DNA from: Euwallacea fornicatus
Taxonomy: Eukaryota > Arthropoda > Insecta > Coleoptera > Curculionidae
Assembly (NCBI RefSeq): GCF_040115645.1
Contig: NC_089542.1
Coordinates: forward strand, 4,464,001 to 4,528,000
DNA: 64,000 nucleotides
Direction of reading: 5' to 3'
The notes beneath the pieces are model-generated. The model ran no database searches, had not been told where the DNA came from, and worked only from the letters and a program-made list of their open reading frames with translations. This document shows, one piece after another, positions 1 through 12,284 of the stretch (position 1 is its first letter; every line of letters begins with the position of its first letter). The position numbers and the translations under genes were made by a program.

Positions 1-802
1 TCTGAAGTGGCAAAATTCAACTGCGGACACGAGAAATTGGTGAATGCTCACTTTATGTCTTCGAATTTTGAGTTTTTCCGTTCCTGGGTTCCAGTTTGGG
101 TGTCCAGGGACTGTGACCGGACCCATAACGTGTGTAGCGCGAAAATTACATTCTAAACAGCCAAATAATTTGGGATGCGTTCTCGTAAAATCTCCTCGTA
201 TGTATCGTTTACTAGATCTCTGGTGATGTTGAAATCGCCGTAGGTCGCGAAAACGTCCTCAAAAAATGCCTTTGTACAATAATTTAATCTCACCTTGCCG
301 GCACTTAAATCCTGCAATGTGAAGTGTCGGTGTAGCACTTCATGTTTCTGAAAAACATTAAATCGAGTCATAAACATATCTTGGATGATAAGAGGCGATG
401 TGGAAGATTTCGAGTGATCCGAGACCTTGCGTTCTAATGACAAGTGTGTGTATCCGATCTTTGCCTATCGAAATTCGTGTGTGTTATCGGTAATTTAGAA
501 TATGATGGTGCAAAGTCTGCCACGTATATCGCAGATTTTTGCCATGGGGTGAGCGATGTGGAAGCGCATAATCCCTTGCCGGCCCTGAAACCTACATCCT
601 TCGACCTACGTGACACCACTTGGTATCAGGTTACGTCATGCTTGACTGAAGGTGGGAAGAAAATATTGACTACAGAGGATGGTACACCTCAGTGTTTGAG
701 AAGAATGATTGCCTGAACCTTTCAGCAATTATACAGAGTGTCCGGTTTTGATGTAGAAGCATTTTAACTACGTATTATACGCATTAAAATAATATTAGTT
801 CG
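1..802. other. left edge, no recognised gene
   Basis: No family is recognised here. The minus strand has a 96-codon open frame at 153-443 whose last third reads like a real acidic protein segment (FFEDVFATYGDFNITRD). It contains an acceptor-like TTTTTCAG after position 350 and a donor-like AAG|GTGAGA near 293, so it could hold a small exon ending in SAGK. The plus strand is open at 444-716. Without homology neither can be called a gene; a transposon fragment is equally possible. Confidence 0.25.
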
Positions 803-806
803 TTGT

Positions 807-1868
807 ACAAACTGTATTCGATAAACGCTTTGTTAAAGAATCACAGAGTGTTGTATTTTTCCAATTTATTTTTTACACCTCCCGAAATTTTTCAGATATT
901 TAGTTTAAATTTTGGACGTAAACTGATAGCATTATTACGCGCATGCACTTCTGGATCGGCCAAAAGCAAATTTTACACGCAAATGGGCGGGTCGCGAAGG
1001 ACAAGTTGCTTGGCCTCCTCGATCGCCGGATCTAACACCTCTAGACTTTTGTGTATAGGGGTTTATAAAGCAAAGTGCGTACTCTATTCCAGTAAACCCT
1101 GAAGAAGAGTTTGTAAGGCAAATAAGAAATTCTGCTCTTAGGACATCTGCCCAGAATTTGAGAGATGTGCGGCGGCCTTTATGGTGACGTTTTATTTATA
1201 TGTAGAACGTCATGGCGATCATATCGAACAATTTCCGCAGTAATAATTATTTGGTATTGATTTAAAATGTTCCGTTATCGTATGAATTATCGCTCTTCAA
1301 TTTATTCCGTACGTGAAGTTATTGTTGTTCTCGTGTTTACTATTATTTTTTATTTCTCTTCTGTTAAAAATCGCTTTATTCTTAGATCGTCAATAAATGT
1401 TTGTTTACTCTGGGGTGCAGTGTAGTAACGTGTCACAATGTATAATGATAATACAATTTTAGAAATGTCAGCAACCAACCATACCTATTCGATGGAAGCA
1501 TTAGCACGCATTATCTCATCATTTTGCATATAACTCAGAAACGGTCGCAGGTGCAAAAATGGCCTAAACACATAAAAGTTTCTAAGTGGAACGGACAATT
1601 AAAATTTCTCAAATTAATCGTTATGCGGCGCACCACAACAAAGTTTTGGGCGATGAAATGGGTCATAGCTCCAAAAAACATCATCCTACAGATTTTTACG
1701 ATCATCTGCGAATATCTAATGATGGAAACCCTAAAAAATAACTTAAACTTAAAATTTGAGCTAAATATCTCAAAAACTTTGGGAGCTATAAAAAATAAAT
1801 AGGGAAAAAAAAATTTCAATACGCTGTATTGTCTTTACAAAGCATTTCTCGAATATAGTTTATACAGG
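807..1868. repeat. inverted-repeat (fold-back) element
   Basis: The segment starting at 807 (TGTACAAACTGTATTCG) recurs in inverted orientation ending near 1868 (TGTATAAACTATATTCG on the minus strand). Similarity continues inward through TTTATTTTTTA, CTCCC and AGATATTTAG to about 930 on the left and 1735 on the right. Arms are therefore about 125-135 bp with many substitutions around an 800-bp core with no coding capacity. It abuts the MITE that begins at 1861. This looks like an old non-autonomous DNA element; superfamily unknown. Confidence 0.55.
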
Positions 1869-2576
1869 GTGTGTAAAAAAGACGCGGCAATAGATAAGGG
1901 GTGATTCCTCGATTATTTTATGAAAAAAAATTCCTATGACCATAGGTTAGGAAATGTATTGTTTTTAAGACACGGGGCGTTAATTTTTTTTTGAATGCCG
2001 CTTTTTGAAAAATAATTTAAATATCCTTTAACCGATTTTTTTGGAGTTTGGTAGCGTTGTTTCTAGTAATAAGGGGCTGATTTGGCTCTAAGTAGATTAA
2101 AATTATTAAGCCTAGTTGCGTTAAGGGGGACATCTTAGCCAGATTTATTAACAAAAAAACGTACGTCACTGAGTTAAATTAAATTTTTATATGTATTTTT
2201 TAATGAAACAACTAACAATACAACTTTTTCGTCTCTTGAATTTTCGTCGTATCTTGCTTTGTTTGCGAGAAAAGAAATAAAAACCATTTTACTGCATCTC
2301 CGCATATTACGCAAAATCGTTTTCAAAAAATTCAAGGGTTTATTTTTTTATTCCCTAAAAATATTTTGTAATTTGATGATTTTTAAAGAGTTTTAAAAAA
2401 TCATTCAAAATATACCCGAATTACTTTTCAAAAACCGTTATTTGAGAAAAAAATTAGCATCCTGCATTTTGGAACAATACAGTTCCGGACCTAGGTTCAC
2501 CAAAACATTTTCCATAAAATGGCTTGAGCAATAGCCCCCTTAAATATTGTCGTGTCTTTTTTAAACACCCTCTATA
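1861..2576. mobile_element. MITE with ~43-bp terminal inverted repeats
   Basis: The left end (TATACAGGGTGTGTAAAAAA, continuing GACGCGGCAATA) and the reverse complement of the right end (TATAGAGGGTGTTTAAAAAA, continuing GACACGACAATA) match over about 43 bp, including a trailing AAGGGG. The element is 716 bp, has no coding capacity and carries TA at both outer ends, as expected for TA-target Tc1/mariner-like or related elements. Other CAGGGTG-type ends occur at 6440, 22120, 40499, 41089, 59453 and 60915, so this terminus is common locally. Confidence 0.7.
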
Positions 2577-4129
2577 GCAAGCTAAGATCATTTTTATGCG
2601 TAGGACGTGCGGTTAAAATCCTGCTAGAAAAAATCCAGACAATCCTGTATGTAGGAGGTATGGGGAACAAAAAAAATCCTGTTAATCTAATTTTTGAGGG
2701 CAAAATTATCTACAATTTTCGAATTTACATAATTTCTCTATAATCAATAATTACACAGCTGGATCGATTTGAAAAAATCGACAAAATTTGGTTTTTGCTA
2801 AATATCTGCAATGGTTCACCATGGGCTTTTTTAGAAAATCAAAAGTGGCTTTGAATCGGTCCCTTGATGCTGCAATCCTTTCCTCATCGTAGAGACTTCG
2901 CAATTCCCCCAATTTCCGAGGTCGCCTCACTAACCATCGAAAAAAGTTCACCCCGTATAAAATTCCAAAACGGCGAGAGAAGCAAGATTTGTGAAGAAAT
3001 TGACCTGTTCAGACTTAAATGAGACAATTATCGTTTCGGTGATTTGCAGGGAGGTTTCACTCTTTGAACAGAAATTCCTCAAGGTTGTTTCTGCTTTTGA
3101 AAATCCGATTTAGGGCTGAGGCAATACTAAACAAACCGTACACTCTATGGCAAAAATGGCACAATTAATTTCAGGCCCAGACCATGCCGAATCGCAACTT
3201 AAACTTTATTAAGAAATTGGCGTATGAGCCGTTTCCGCTCTGTTTGTCCCGCAGATTTGTTGGCCAACGTGCGTGTCCAATTTTTCTAAACAGGCAATAT
3301 CTCCGAACTGTTTTTTCCTCTAGGCCTGTCCATTATTCGATTATCAGCTAACGCAATATTCTAATGACCAAAACGAGGGAAAAATGAAGTCGTTAATCGC
3401 AATAACGAGAAAGCAAATTTCAAACAAGTCGCCCTTTTGCGAGGCTTGCGCAATTCGCATTAGGCGACCGCGCCCGGAAAAGTACGGGCGATCCCCACAA
3501 CTACGTCCTGGCAATTTTTGAAAACCTTCGAATTTAAGCCTAGTCATTTGCAGTGTAAACAAGAACTACTTTATCTAATCAGTCATATATTAAACTTCTG
3601 ACGCCTCGTTTCCTCGAAATACATATCATCGATTGGTAGCGATTTAAGTGCGGAATAGCGCTATTCCGCGCGCAGAAACCGGCCCTAAGGTCATCCAATT
3701 CGAACCTGAGCAAGCCGGCTAAACTTAAACAAGGTGGAGAGATGGTATTTTTCTTAACCTCGGTGATATAATTTTTTAATTAGGCCCGCAATCAAACGTA
3801 AACAAAAGTTATCAAATCGTATAGTGGCATAAACAAACTCTCGCGTTAATAATAATCGCATGATTTTGGGCCTCATGGCCATAATAATCCGATTTCGCTT
3901 TGTTGTGGCAACCAAAATCACGAGAAAGAACCAGATTAAGCTGGTGGAGGAAAGAGGGGAAAGAACCAGCTCTAGCGAGAGCGGATCGAGCCAATAGAGA
4001 AAATCTAATAATTTCCACTTTCTCTCAGGCACCAGCAAGCTCCCGAAAGAGATCAATATGGCTACCTCGAATCACACTCGTATCGTAATAATCTCGCATA
4101 TTTAACCATCGTATCGAGTTTAAAAAGTC
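2577..4129. other. non-coding, no recognised gene
   Basis: At 2741-2960 a short minus-strand open frame ends against TATACGGGGTGAAC, a possible end of another small DNA element. Position 3650-3669 is a perfect 20-bp palindrome (GCGGAATAGC and its complement). Nothing else stands out. Confidence 0.4.
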
Positions 4130-4140
4130 GACTTCGATAC

Positions 4141-4480
4141 CTATCTCTAGCACTATAGATGCCTGAAGTTTCTCGATGTTGACAACATTTCTCCCAGCAT
4201 TCCGAGTAGCTTCCGTTCCACTTGAATTTATCGATATTGCAAAACATCTCTAGCGTGCTTCTCCTAACGGTGTTTTATCCCTCGTAATGCTCCCTTGGGG
4301 CAGTCTCTAGGTATTTTTGTACCTTTTCCTGACTAAAAATATTTTATCTTGAGGTGCATCTCTATTAAGCATCCTATCAGCTGCTTTAGATTGATTCAAA
4401 TATACGACATTTCTAGTAAGCTTTTCCTGACACCAGCTAATGATCTCACATTCCCCTGAATTAGTCGATCTCTAGGCCCA
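4141..4480 (+). repeat. ~55-bp degenerate minisatellite
   Basis: The core CATCTCTAG recurs at 4141, 4245, 4301, 4357, 4408 and 4467, so the spacing is 51-59 bp, with one double step from 4141 to 4245. Several units continue with a TTTTCCTGAC block. A further unit with the extended form CATCTCTAGTGCGCTCTCC sits alone at about 4810. Units are diverged, so the array is old. Confidence 0.5.
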
Positions 4481-6239
4481 CCCCTAGTGTTCTAACGCTG
4501 GTTAAATTTCTCGGTGTCGATTAAAAATACTGTCCAGTGTGACTAAGTCTCTTACAAATAATTTTAAGCAATGTAAATAAGGGATTTGTTAGCCGTACAT
4601 GGTGTGTGTCTAGTGAACTTTGCGAATGTCCGCTTTCTCATATTCGCTACGCATGATCGATACCTACGCACATCCCTACAACTGAAAAATGTCCCGAAAT
4701 TAACGGTCAAGAATACAAATAATAATCGATGTTATACTGCATGGCCAGCGAGCACTTCTTTTGGGCGTTCCGGCAGCTCCGTTATGCTATGTCTTGTCGA
4801 CCTCAAGGTACATCTCTAGTGCGCTCTCCCTTTGAATGAAAAAATGGCAATTGGGAGATGGAAAAGGAACACTTTCACGTTCAGTTTCGGAATGTTATAG
4901 GAGGAGGTGTGGAGGCAAAGGAGTGGAACAATCTATTTCCTCCACGGGGATTTCATGCATCTTTCTACAAGAAATGCGGCGATAAAGTCAGTTTTCAATA
5001 TCTCCAATTCAGACAGTTTCAAGGAAGGTTCCTTGCATTGATTGTTAGTTCATTTTGGATTCCATTCGATTTGAGTCCACCATTTTGACGCGTGTGCTAA
5101 TTGCAGGGTTAAAACCTCCCGCTTCTTGTCGCTGGTCGTTATCAGCACGTTATCATACGACTTCCTGGTTCTCGCCTTGCTCCCATGTTGAAGATATCAA
5201 GAAAAGGGTCAAAACTTGAAGTCGAAATGACCAGAAATAACCGGATTCCGCGATTGCTAATCGGCGACTAAGACGCGTGTCTTGACCTTTGCCCCTCTCC
5301 AAAGAGAAAAATTATTGTTTTTGGCGAAATATCTAAACACGAAAAGTGGTTTTTATGACCCTATTTAGGTGTGCATTTTTAACGATGAAAAACCACAAAT
5401 TCCCCTGCGTTTTTCAGCTAGAAACCGGCGTCTTTGTTTGCTTTCCTGTACATTTTACCTCTGTTTACCTTTGCAATTTTAATGCACGATCTTGCAAATA
5501 ATAAAAAAAAGATAAGTGGGCAGATTTATCCTTTAAGTGTGTTTTTTCTATCGTTCGTTAACATCTACAGTTTGTTCAACCCGAACCGTCGTTTTTTCCT
5601 TTATCCGAGTTTCCGAAAACTGGCTCAATGCATCAGCCAATAACTTGAAGGGTTATCGGTAATTTTATGCAACAAAGGTTGTTGCTGATGATGAATAATT
5701 GGTAATGTTTGTTTAATTTAGTCGGATGTTGACTTTGTATAAGGTAGTTTTGTAACTGGGCTTAAAGGAACATCTAGAAAAGAATAGGCAGCTGTTTATG
5801 GCCACTTGAGGGAACAGAAGTGAGGAGTCTGACGGTGATTAAGAAATTCGTTTCCTAATCGGTTTTACTGCAGGATTAAAGAATATTGTGCAAATTCCTG
5901 CTAAAGGAATTGCAATTTTATTGCTGCGTTCTCTCAGGTTATCAAGAGAAATTTTAAATATGAATCCGTGACAAAGTTTTGATTGCAAAAGTACCTTCCA
6001 ATGCTGAATCAGACGAGCATGGACATTACTCTTAAAAAAAAAAAAAAACAAACGCGCGCCTATGAGGTTAAGGTCTGTCATAGAATTCGAAGATTTGTAA
6101 GATCAGTGGCGGTCCCTAGGATGCGACCAGTTTTCACACCGACATAGTCAAAAATTGAGATTTACATCACTTCCCAAAACGATTTTCGCATTAATTTTCA
6201 CGCGGGACAAAAAAATTTCAACACGTTCGCAAGAAGAAG
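4481..6239. other. non-coding, no recognised gene
   Basis: Open frames here are short (76 codons or fewer) and have no recognisable motif. A poly-A run lies near 6034-6047 and a CAGTGGCGGTCC word near 6105, which resembles hAT-type repeat ends. Confidence 0.35.
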
Positions 6240-6470
6240 TGAAATCCCTCCAAAATGATGCGCCACTTGACCTCCCGCGCCCTTTAAGGTGGTCGAAATG
6301 GGGTTGAAGCCCCGTGTAGAGGGTGCACCAACACCTCTGGCTCTACGTTCAAGCAATGCCCCCCTGAAAGCAAACTCGACATGTCTCGCGCTTTTCTGGA
6401 AAAACCACTCGCATGGAAAACATTTCAAGTGGACTGTTTCGATTGGGACACCCTGTACAACGCATTTAAC
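6240..6470. repeat. copy of dispersed repeat, CACCCTGT end
   Basis: The run GAAATGGGGTTGAAG, then GGGTGCACC, then GGCTCTACG, ending GGGACACCCTGTAC, has the same order of blocks as both arms of the inverted pair at 21.7-22.7 kb (GAAATGGGTTTCGGG, then GGACCTAACGAGCTACG, ending near GGCACACCTTGTAC). Both strands are open for about 110 codons, which reflects GC content and not a gene. Confidence 0.4.
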
Positions 6471-7007
6471 TATAAAAGGTAATCTTTTAACATCGAGCAA
6501 CCAAAAGGCGCCGATGACATTGTTTCGAGTTTTCATGTTAGTGGTCATGCCCAAAGATTCAATTTTTTCTAAAGTAGAAGTTAGAGTGGAAAAATTGCCT
6601 CGTAAAATTCGATAATACTAGAGACGACCTGACCTATCGATTTATTTTGAGAGCCCAAGTTTGGCCTCATAGTACGCCCAACTGTGCTGATGCTAGAGAT
6701 GGGCTCGGATGACGAGTTTTCGCAGTTTTAGCGAATTGAAAGTATTCTCCTAACTCGTCTTATGTTGAAGGCATATCAGGGACGTATCAGGTAAAGTTTA
6801 CCAAACATTAATTGAGAGGTGGCGTCTATCGACATCAGTTACAATCAGAAAAGTTTGTAGTTTGATTGCCTGAGGTTTAGGTTGCAAATATTGTGGGGTT
6901 CGTATGAAATGCATCGCCCAGTAATAATAATTGAATCTTGTAAATTTGGCAAAATGAAGCTTCATAGTAGAGTATTAAACGATCAGAGTTTCAGTAAAAA
7001 ACAATTA

Positions 7008-7447
7008 TTAAAAAGTTAACAATGAGGGGCATCGCCCCATACAGCAAAGTACTCTTCGCTGCATGGTTTGGAACAAGTGATCAATATCCTCCCGAGGTAA
7101 TTCATTCCATGCCACCTCAAGGTAGTATCGTGGATCATCCACATTTTTGGGAGAATTTCGAAGGCGGCGACCCATTATGCCCCAAAGACGTTCGAAAGGT
7201 GATAGATCCGGTGACCGTGCAGGCCAAGGCAGCATTTCCAATTGTATTTGTTCCAGGTATCTTCAAGTAATGTTCGCAGTATGCGGCCTTGCATTATCCT
7301 GTTGAAAAGTGCCATTTGGTGAAGTCTGTATGAAGGGTACTGTAATACCGGCTTCAGGAAATCGTTAACGTAGAAGGTGGATGACAAAAAAAAATCATCG
7401 GCGTTCTTTCCTTTTCTTGAAACTCTGATCATCTGATACTCTATCAT
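7008..7447 (-). pseudogene. Tc1-type transposase fragment, broken
   Basis: The minus-strand translation contains the two hallmark blocks of Tc1/mariner DDE transposases: FQQDNARPHTA with the second catalytic Asp, and PWPARSPDLSPFERLW with the catalytic Glu. A TGA interrupts the frame between them, and an upstream block (FYVNDFLKPVL) is in another frame. The first catalytic Asp and the DNA-binding domain are absent. The copy cannot encode an active enzyme. No terminal repeats were found close by, so the element's ends are unknown. Family assignment rests on established Tc1 motifs seen directly in the translation. Confidence 0.85.
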
Positions 7448-8212
7448 GAAGCATTACTTTGCCAAAATTACAACACTTGATTATTGTCATTATTACTGGA
7501 CAGTGCATTTCACATGAAACTGGGCATATAATGAAAAACACATAAGCTGTTTTATAAATAGTCCAGTTTAGGTATCACTACTGATGAGCTGCAGCGCTCC
7601 GTAGTGTAAGTCCCGCCTTACACAACACAGGATTACAATATCTATTTCTGGTTCTGTCGAGGTTCATTGAAGCTATTTCGTCTAACCCGAGCGGTCAAAT
7701 CGCTCCGGTCAAGCGGTAGCCGAAGTTTTTGGCAGCGCAAGAACCGGATCGTGGTGTTTCGCCACCGGCAAAAATGGAGGCAAAAAGGAATTAATTTTGC
7801 CAAAAATTGACCCCAAAAACAATGGCAAGCCCTCGGTTACATAAGCGGAGCTTAGCCAGCTAAGACGCGACTGCAAAGCGGTGAATTCACATCAATTAAG
7901 GCGGTTTTACATAATATCGCGGTAAGTAGAGCATGCGCCCGCAGTCTACCGTGGCAACGATTAACAATGGAGACGGTGAACAACCATCAAACGAGAGGAA
8001 AAGGAACACGATATGGCCTAGTTCGAATCACATGCATTTCGAATAAATGCAAAATCGAATCGGACACCTCAAAGTCTTCCATTTAACTGTCATAGTGGTG
8101 GAATGTTGGTAGTAATGTGGGAAAAACTTCAAGAGCATTTGAAGAATTCAAAGAAATAGCATCTCAAGTATAACAATAATAGGTCAAACGCACAATTTTA
8201 CGACTCCGTTAC
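7448..8212. other. non-coding, GC-richer patch
   Basis: Positions 7680-7990 are richer in GC and CpG than the surroundings but have no open frame of note and no start or splice signals that fit together. Confidence 0.3.
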
Positions 8213-8605
8213 GGTACCATTGACAGTTATTGCTCGTACCTGACTAGTGGTACCTACTGAGAACAGCAATGCGTCACCAATGATTATCCACAGTTTGACC
8301 TTTATCCTAATCGATAACCATCATATAATATCGATAACTACTACCTTAAAATAAAAACTGAAATCGATTACAATTTTTAATCGATTAATTAAACTACTAA
8401 ACAGCATAAAGTATACTTTCAGTTTTTGCCATTGAGGCGACCTACTTCGGTACCTCATTCGCGGTACCGGCACATCTACACTTTCCCTTTCGATGGTACA
8501 TCATGGTTCTCGCTTTCAATATTAAATTAAATTAACACTGTGGATGGTACTTTTGTGAGGGTCTAAGTGGCAAGGAAGCTCATCGATGATTTTTTTAAGG
8601 GTACC
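8213..8605. other. GGTACC word cluster
   Basis: Eight GTAC words lie within about 400 bp, five of them the full palindrome GGTACC. About one would be expected at this base composition. No repeat unit of fixed length joins them. This is the leftmost of several such clusters in the window. Confidence 0.6.
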
Positions 8606-8872
8606 TGCCCGGAGTCCATGATTAGTTTTGAGTGTCCTGGGGATGGGTATGTGGATTTCGAGCGAACTACCGAAAAATGTTCTGAAGTGAAATTTTAGTA
8701 GGAAAGGGGGCTTTAGAATTACTCCAAAAGAATTGGTTCTTCATCACTTCGTTCTTTTTTCTACTTCAAGATTTTTTGCGGAACGGGTATGAGAACTTTT
8801 TTGTTGCACGAAGAAAACTGAAGTAGACTTCATCGGTTTTTTTTTAGGGAAAAATAGACGAGTAGCATCAAG

Positions 8873-9052
8873 ATGAGGTGCTTCAGGTCTCCTTTTTACC
8901 TATTTCTTCTCCTCCTTCAGAGCTTCAGCCAAGCAGAAGATGGAAATATAGAGAACTCTGAAATTTTATTTTTGATTTTTTTTCAGTTTCCTTTTAAATT
9001 CTCAAATGGGAACGATACCATATATGTGTTTTTTTGTCTTTTTCACATTTAA
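8873..9052 (+). other. possible 59-residue secreted peptide ORF
   Basis: An ATG at 8873 opens a 60-codon frame that begins MRCFRSPFYLFLLLLQSFSQA, a good match to a signal peptide. A polypyrimidine-TAG acceptor-like site lies just upstream at about 8847, so the ATG could sit in a downstream exon. After the signal the peptide has a second hydrophobic run and no cysteine pattern. No neighbouring exon could be joined to it. In AT-rich DNA such frames arise by chance. Confidence 0.2.
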
Positions 9053-9329
9053 AACAATTGCGTCACATCAATATGAAGACCTTCTGGTTTTTAAAGCTGA
9101 CTTGCTTAATTTGTTCCGCATCTTCTTTATCGTCTCCAGCTTCATCCCTCTTTGTTTTCATACAATTTAGATATTGTCTAATTGAATCTTCTTTCCAAGG
9201 GTATCACCTTCTTCTCTGCCCTTAAATAGATGTATATTTGCGAGTTTAATTGCAAAGTTCTTCATTTTTCTTGCCCAATTTGAGGTGGTGATGCTAAGTA
9301 TTTGGGTCGAAATTTGGATTTAATCCTGT

Positions 9330-9960
9330 TCCTTCTTTTCTTCACTTGGAAGAAATTGCTTCACTTTCAATTGGGGGACATACTGATGAACAAGATTCTC
9401 TATTGCTTCATCAGCTAATTGCCTTAATAATTCTCCTAAAAGAACAGGTCTTGATCAATAGAGAATTAAAGCCAATTTGAACCCATTGAGGAAAGAGAAT
9501 GCTGTTTTGTATGCGTGTTCTTCCCGACCTTCACCACATTATACGTACGTAGTCGGTTCAACACATCTTCATTAATTTCCGAATTTTTAATACGCCGATG
9601 AAAACGTAGATATTATCTTCTATCTTGGCGGAGAGTTCAAGTTTTTTCATTGGGGTTTGCAAAAAAATCAAGTTCTGCAGTAACAGATAGTTCTTCGTCA
9701 TCTGCAGTTCAACGACAAGTGCCGGGTCGAGTCTTCTACATCCGCCTCCCTTCAGTTGCAATAGCATTCCTTCAGGCTGCTTGAACGCATCAAGTTTCTT
9801 CGTATTGCTCTTCCTTAATTATTCGGAAGTTTCCCCATGGAGGAAACCCTTGAAAACGAGCCTCAGTTTCTTGTCCGTTTCTTCATCCAAAAGTCTGCAG
9901 TAATTGGAAGTAAATGATGTGGACGTGATATGATCAAAGTTTTAGCGATCTAATAATGAA
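9330..9960 (-). pseudogene. fragmented minus-strand coding remnant
   Basis: Several minus-strand blocks read like protein but lie in different frames or are separated by stops: LLDEETDKKLRLVFKGFLHG near 9900-9840, the 9767-9558 frame (for example VVELQMTKNYLLLQ and MKKLELSAKIEDNIYVFIG), and LRQLADEAIENLVHQYVPQL near 9430-9360. The source protein is not recognised. The pattern suits a decayed transposon protein or a processed pseudogene. Confidence 0.3.
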
Positions 9961-12284
9961 TTTTGCCTCCTCGTTTTCCTTTCTTTCCCCTATCATAGTT
10001 TTTCCTCTGCCTCTTCCTTTCCTCCCATGGAATTCTTCACTGATCCTGAAGAAGCGTTCTCATTTTATCGGAGGAGGAACAAAGAACCGCTTGTTTTCAT
10101 CTATGGCTGAAATTCGATTTGCGCCGGAACAAATCCCCAATATGGCGCAACGTTACGTAACCCGTAATAGCTTTGTAGCGCGTTCTTCGTTGGGAAAAAA
10201 GACGAAAAAAGACAACAACAAACTAAATAAATTCTAGATGTCCGCGCTCCGTAAAGTAGGACATGCCTCGATTTATTCAAACCGACAAAATACGGCTTAA
10301 GAGGAAACCAATGGCGGCGCGAGCCTTCTATAATCATCTATTTCTTCTGTTAATATATGACCTTGAGTTTTGGAAGATTGTTGCCCACTGCTGCGCAGAA
10401 CTGCCACCATATTATGCGCAGTTCCGTTGACTTTCAGGATCTTGAAGTCAGTTCTTTCATTGAAGATGTTCAGATTCCCATTCCGGACTGCCTCTCCGCC
10501 ACTGTCCGGATCGCAAATTCCCATTGGTCGGTTTCGCTGGGCTAGACGCGAACAAGTGAAAGTGCAAAGGCGACCTCGATTTCACTTTCGTTTAGTAGGA
10601 CGATCGAGTCCCACGACGCGTTCAGTTTCGCAATGGTTTTTGCCACCATGAGTATCTCTCGTTCTTCGTCTTCCTCGCAGCCAAGCAACGAGGAAGAGAG
10701 AGACGGCTGATGGGTTTTGTGAGGCTAGGTAAACGGTCGAAGACGTCGTGAGCCTAGAAACCATCGCGAATTGGGTCGTGTACTCCTTAAGCTATTGCAT
10801 CATGGTTGTACGATGGTATTATGCGACGACAACTGATGATTCTTCGTCGTATAGTGACGGAAAGTAGGAAACAGAAAATTGGCAGCTTATCCGCTTAATT
10901 TCGGTTCTGTCGTTGCTTCATCGAAGATTAGCGGTTTCCGTCAATCTTCCATTTCTTTAACTCCACCCAGACGATTAACCAGAATTGGAGGGTCTAGATT
11001 GGGCCATCAATGAGAAAAAATTGCTACTAATTCTTCAGTTCTATTAAACTTATGAGGCAAATGACCGAAGGTCTAGAAAAGAGAAAAAAGGAGAAGAAAT
11101 TAATCTAAAAATCGAAGTTTTTTTCTAGGACTTGTTTAGAAAAATATTGAAACAAAATTTTACTTTAACGTCTTCGACGTTAAATTTCTTCATTAACGGA
11201 AGATCTTGCTTTCATGTGAAATGAATCGCGATATGAGAATGAGTGATAAAAGAGAAGTAAAAAAGGATGAAACAGACTGAGGAAAGGAAGAAGTGCTAGT
11301 CGAACAGGAGTTTCCATGAATGCTCATTCTGCAATCTTCAAGCTCTGCGGAAATTAGCGATCCTGAAGGTACTAAGTCGACTGGACTTAGTCCATACCTC
11401 GTGGTCGTATTGTGAGTTAATTATAATGAATCAATGTGTTCTTTATGTATTTTCCTCCAAAAATTCTAATGTAAAACATCCGGGTTATCTGCTTCTGGAC
11501 ATTGTTTCGTCACTTTCGTGTCACGTTTTTGCCCTGGATCGCGTGACTCGAATCTGGCCTGATAGGTGGCCTTTTACCACAACAATATCTTAATTAGCCG
11601 GTTACAAAGGTCTAGCTTTAGAGCAACAAACAAACATTCAACCCGGATTATCTATAAAAGAAGCTTCAGGAGGATTTTCTTCGTTTTCGGGCCAACAAAT
11701 TCGTAATTCAATAATAGCCTGCTTACGATTGCTACACTATACATAGACCATATTGACAAACATTATCAATAAATATTGCAAAAATATTAAGTGTGCTTTA
11801 TACTGTATCGCATATTTTTTTACAAATAAAAGAAGACGGATAAAATGAAGATAGTCGCCTTCAGAAAGGTATCACCATCACGTGGTTTTCAAAGTACCCT
11901 CTCCTTGACCCCTTTATCTAACTTTTTCCTGTTTTGCCTTGATTATTTTCACTAAAATAAACAATAAATCTACTGAAATGTCTGTTTTATCGATAGAAAA
12001 TTGAACATTAGAAAGGTCGTATTTGTCTTTATCTAGGGGCAAGTGCAACAAGCCACCAGTCAGCAAACTAAAGGAGATAAAAAGTTTTTTTAGTGTATCT
12101 ATGTAGGTTTAAGCTCGGTTATATAATATAAATGCATTGGAAAGGGACAAAACTGCAGAGAAATGTAACTCACAGGGGCGCATTGAGCTGAAGAGTTTGG
12201 TGTGATTAAGCTGCCCACGAGTTCGAGATTATTTCGTCAAAGATAATGATGTTTTTTTTTATTGTTGACGCCGTATTTTCATTT
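9961..12284. other. non-coding, GC-richer patch at 10.1-10.8 kb
   Basis: Between 10080 and 10760 several overlapping frames are open on both strands because CpG and GC are high. A TCAGT-type initiator lies at about 10622 with an ATG in good context at 10648, but the frame closes after 20 codons. It could be a promoter for a gene outside the window or a gene not recognised. 10,800-12,280 shows nothing. Confidence 0.3.

Noticed and set aside
6198..6615. Overlapping frames of 118 and 108 codons on opposite strands
   Set aside because: The DNA matches a dispersed repeat also found at 21.7-22.7 kb; neither translation looks like a protein family.
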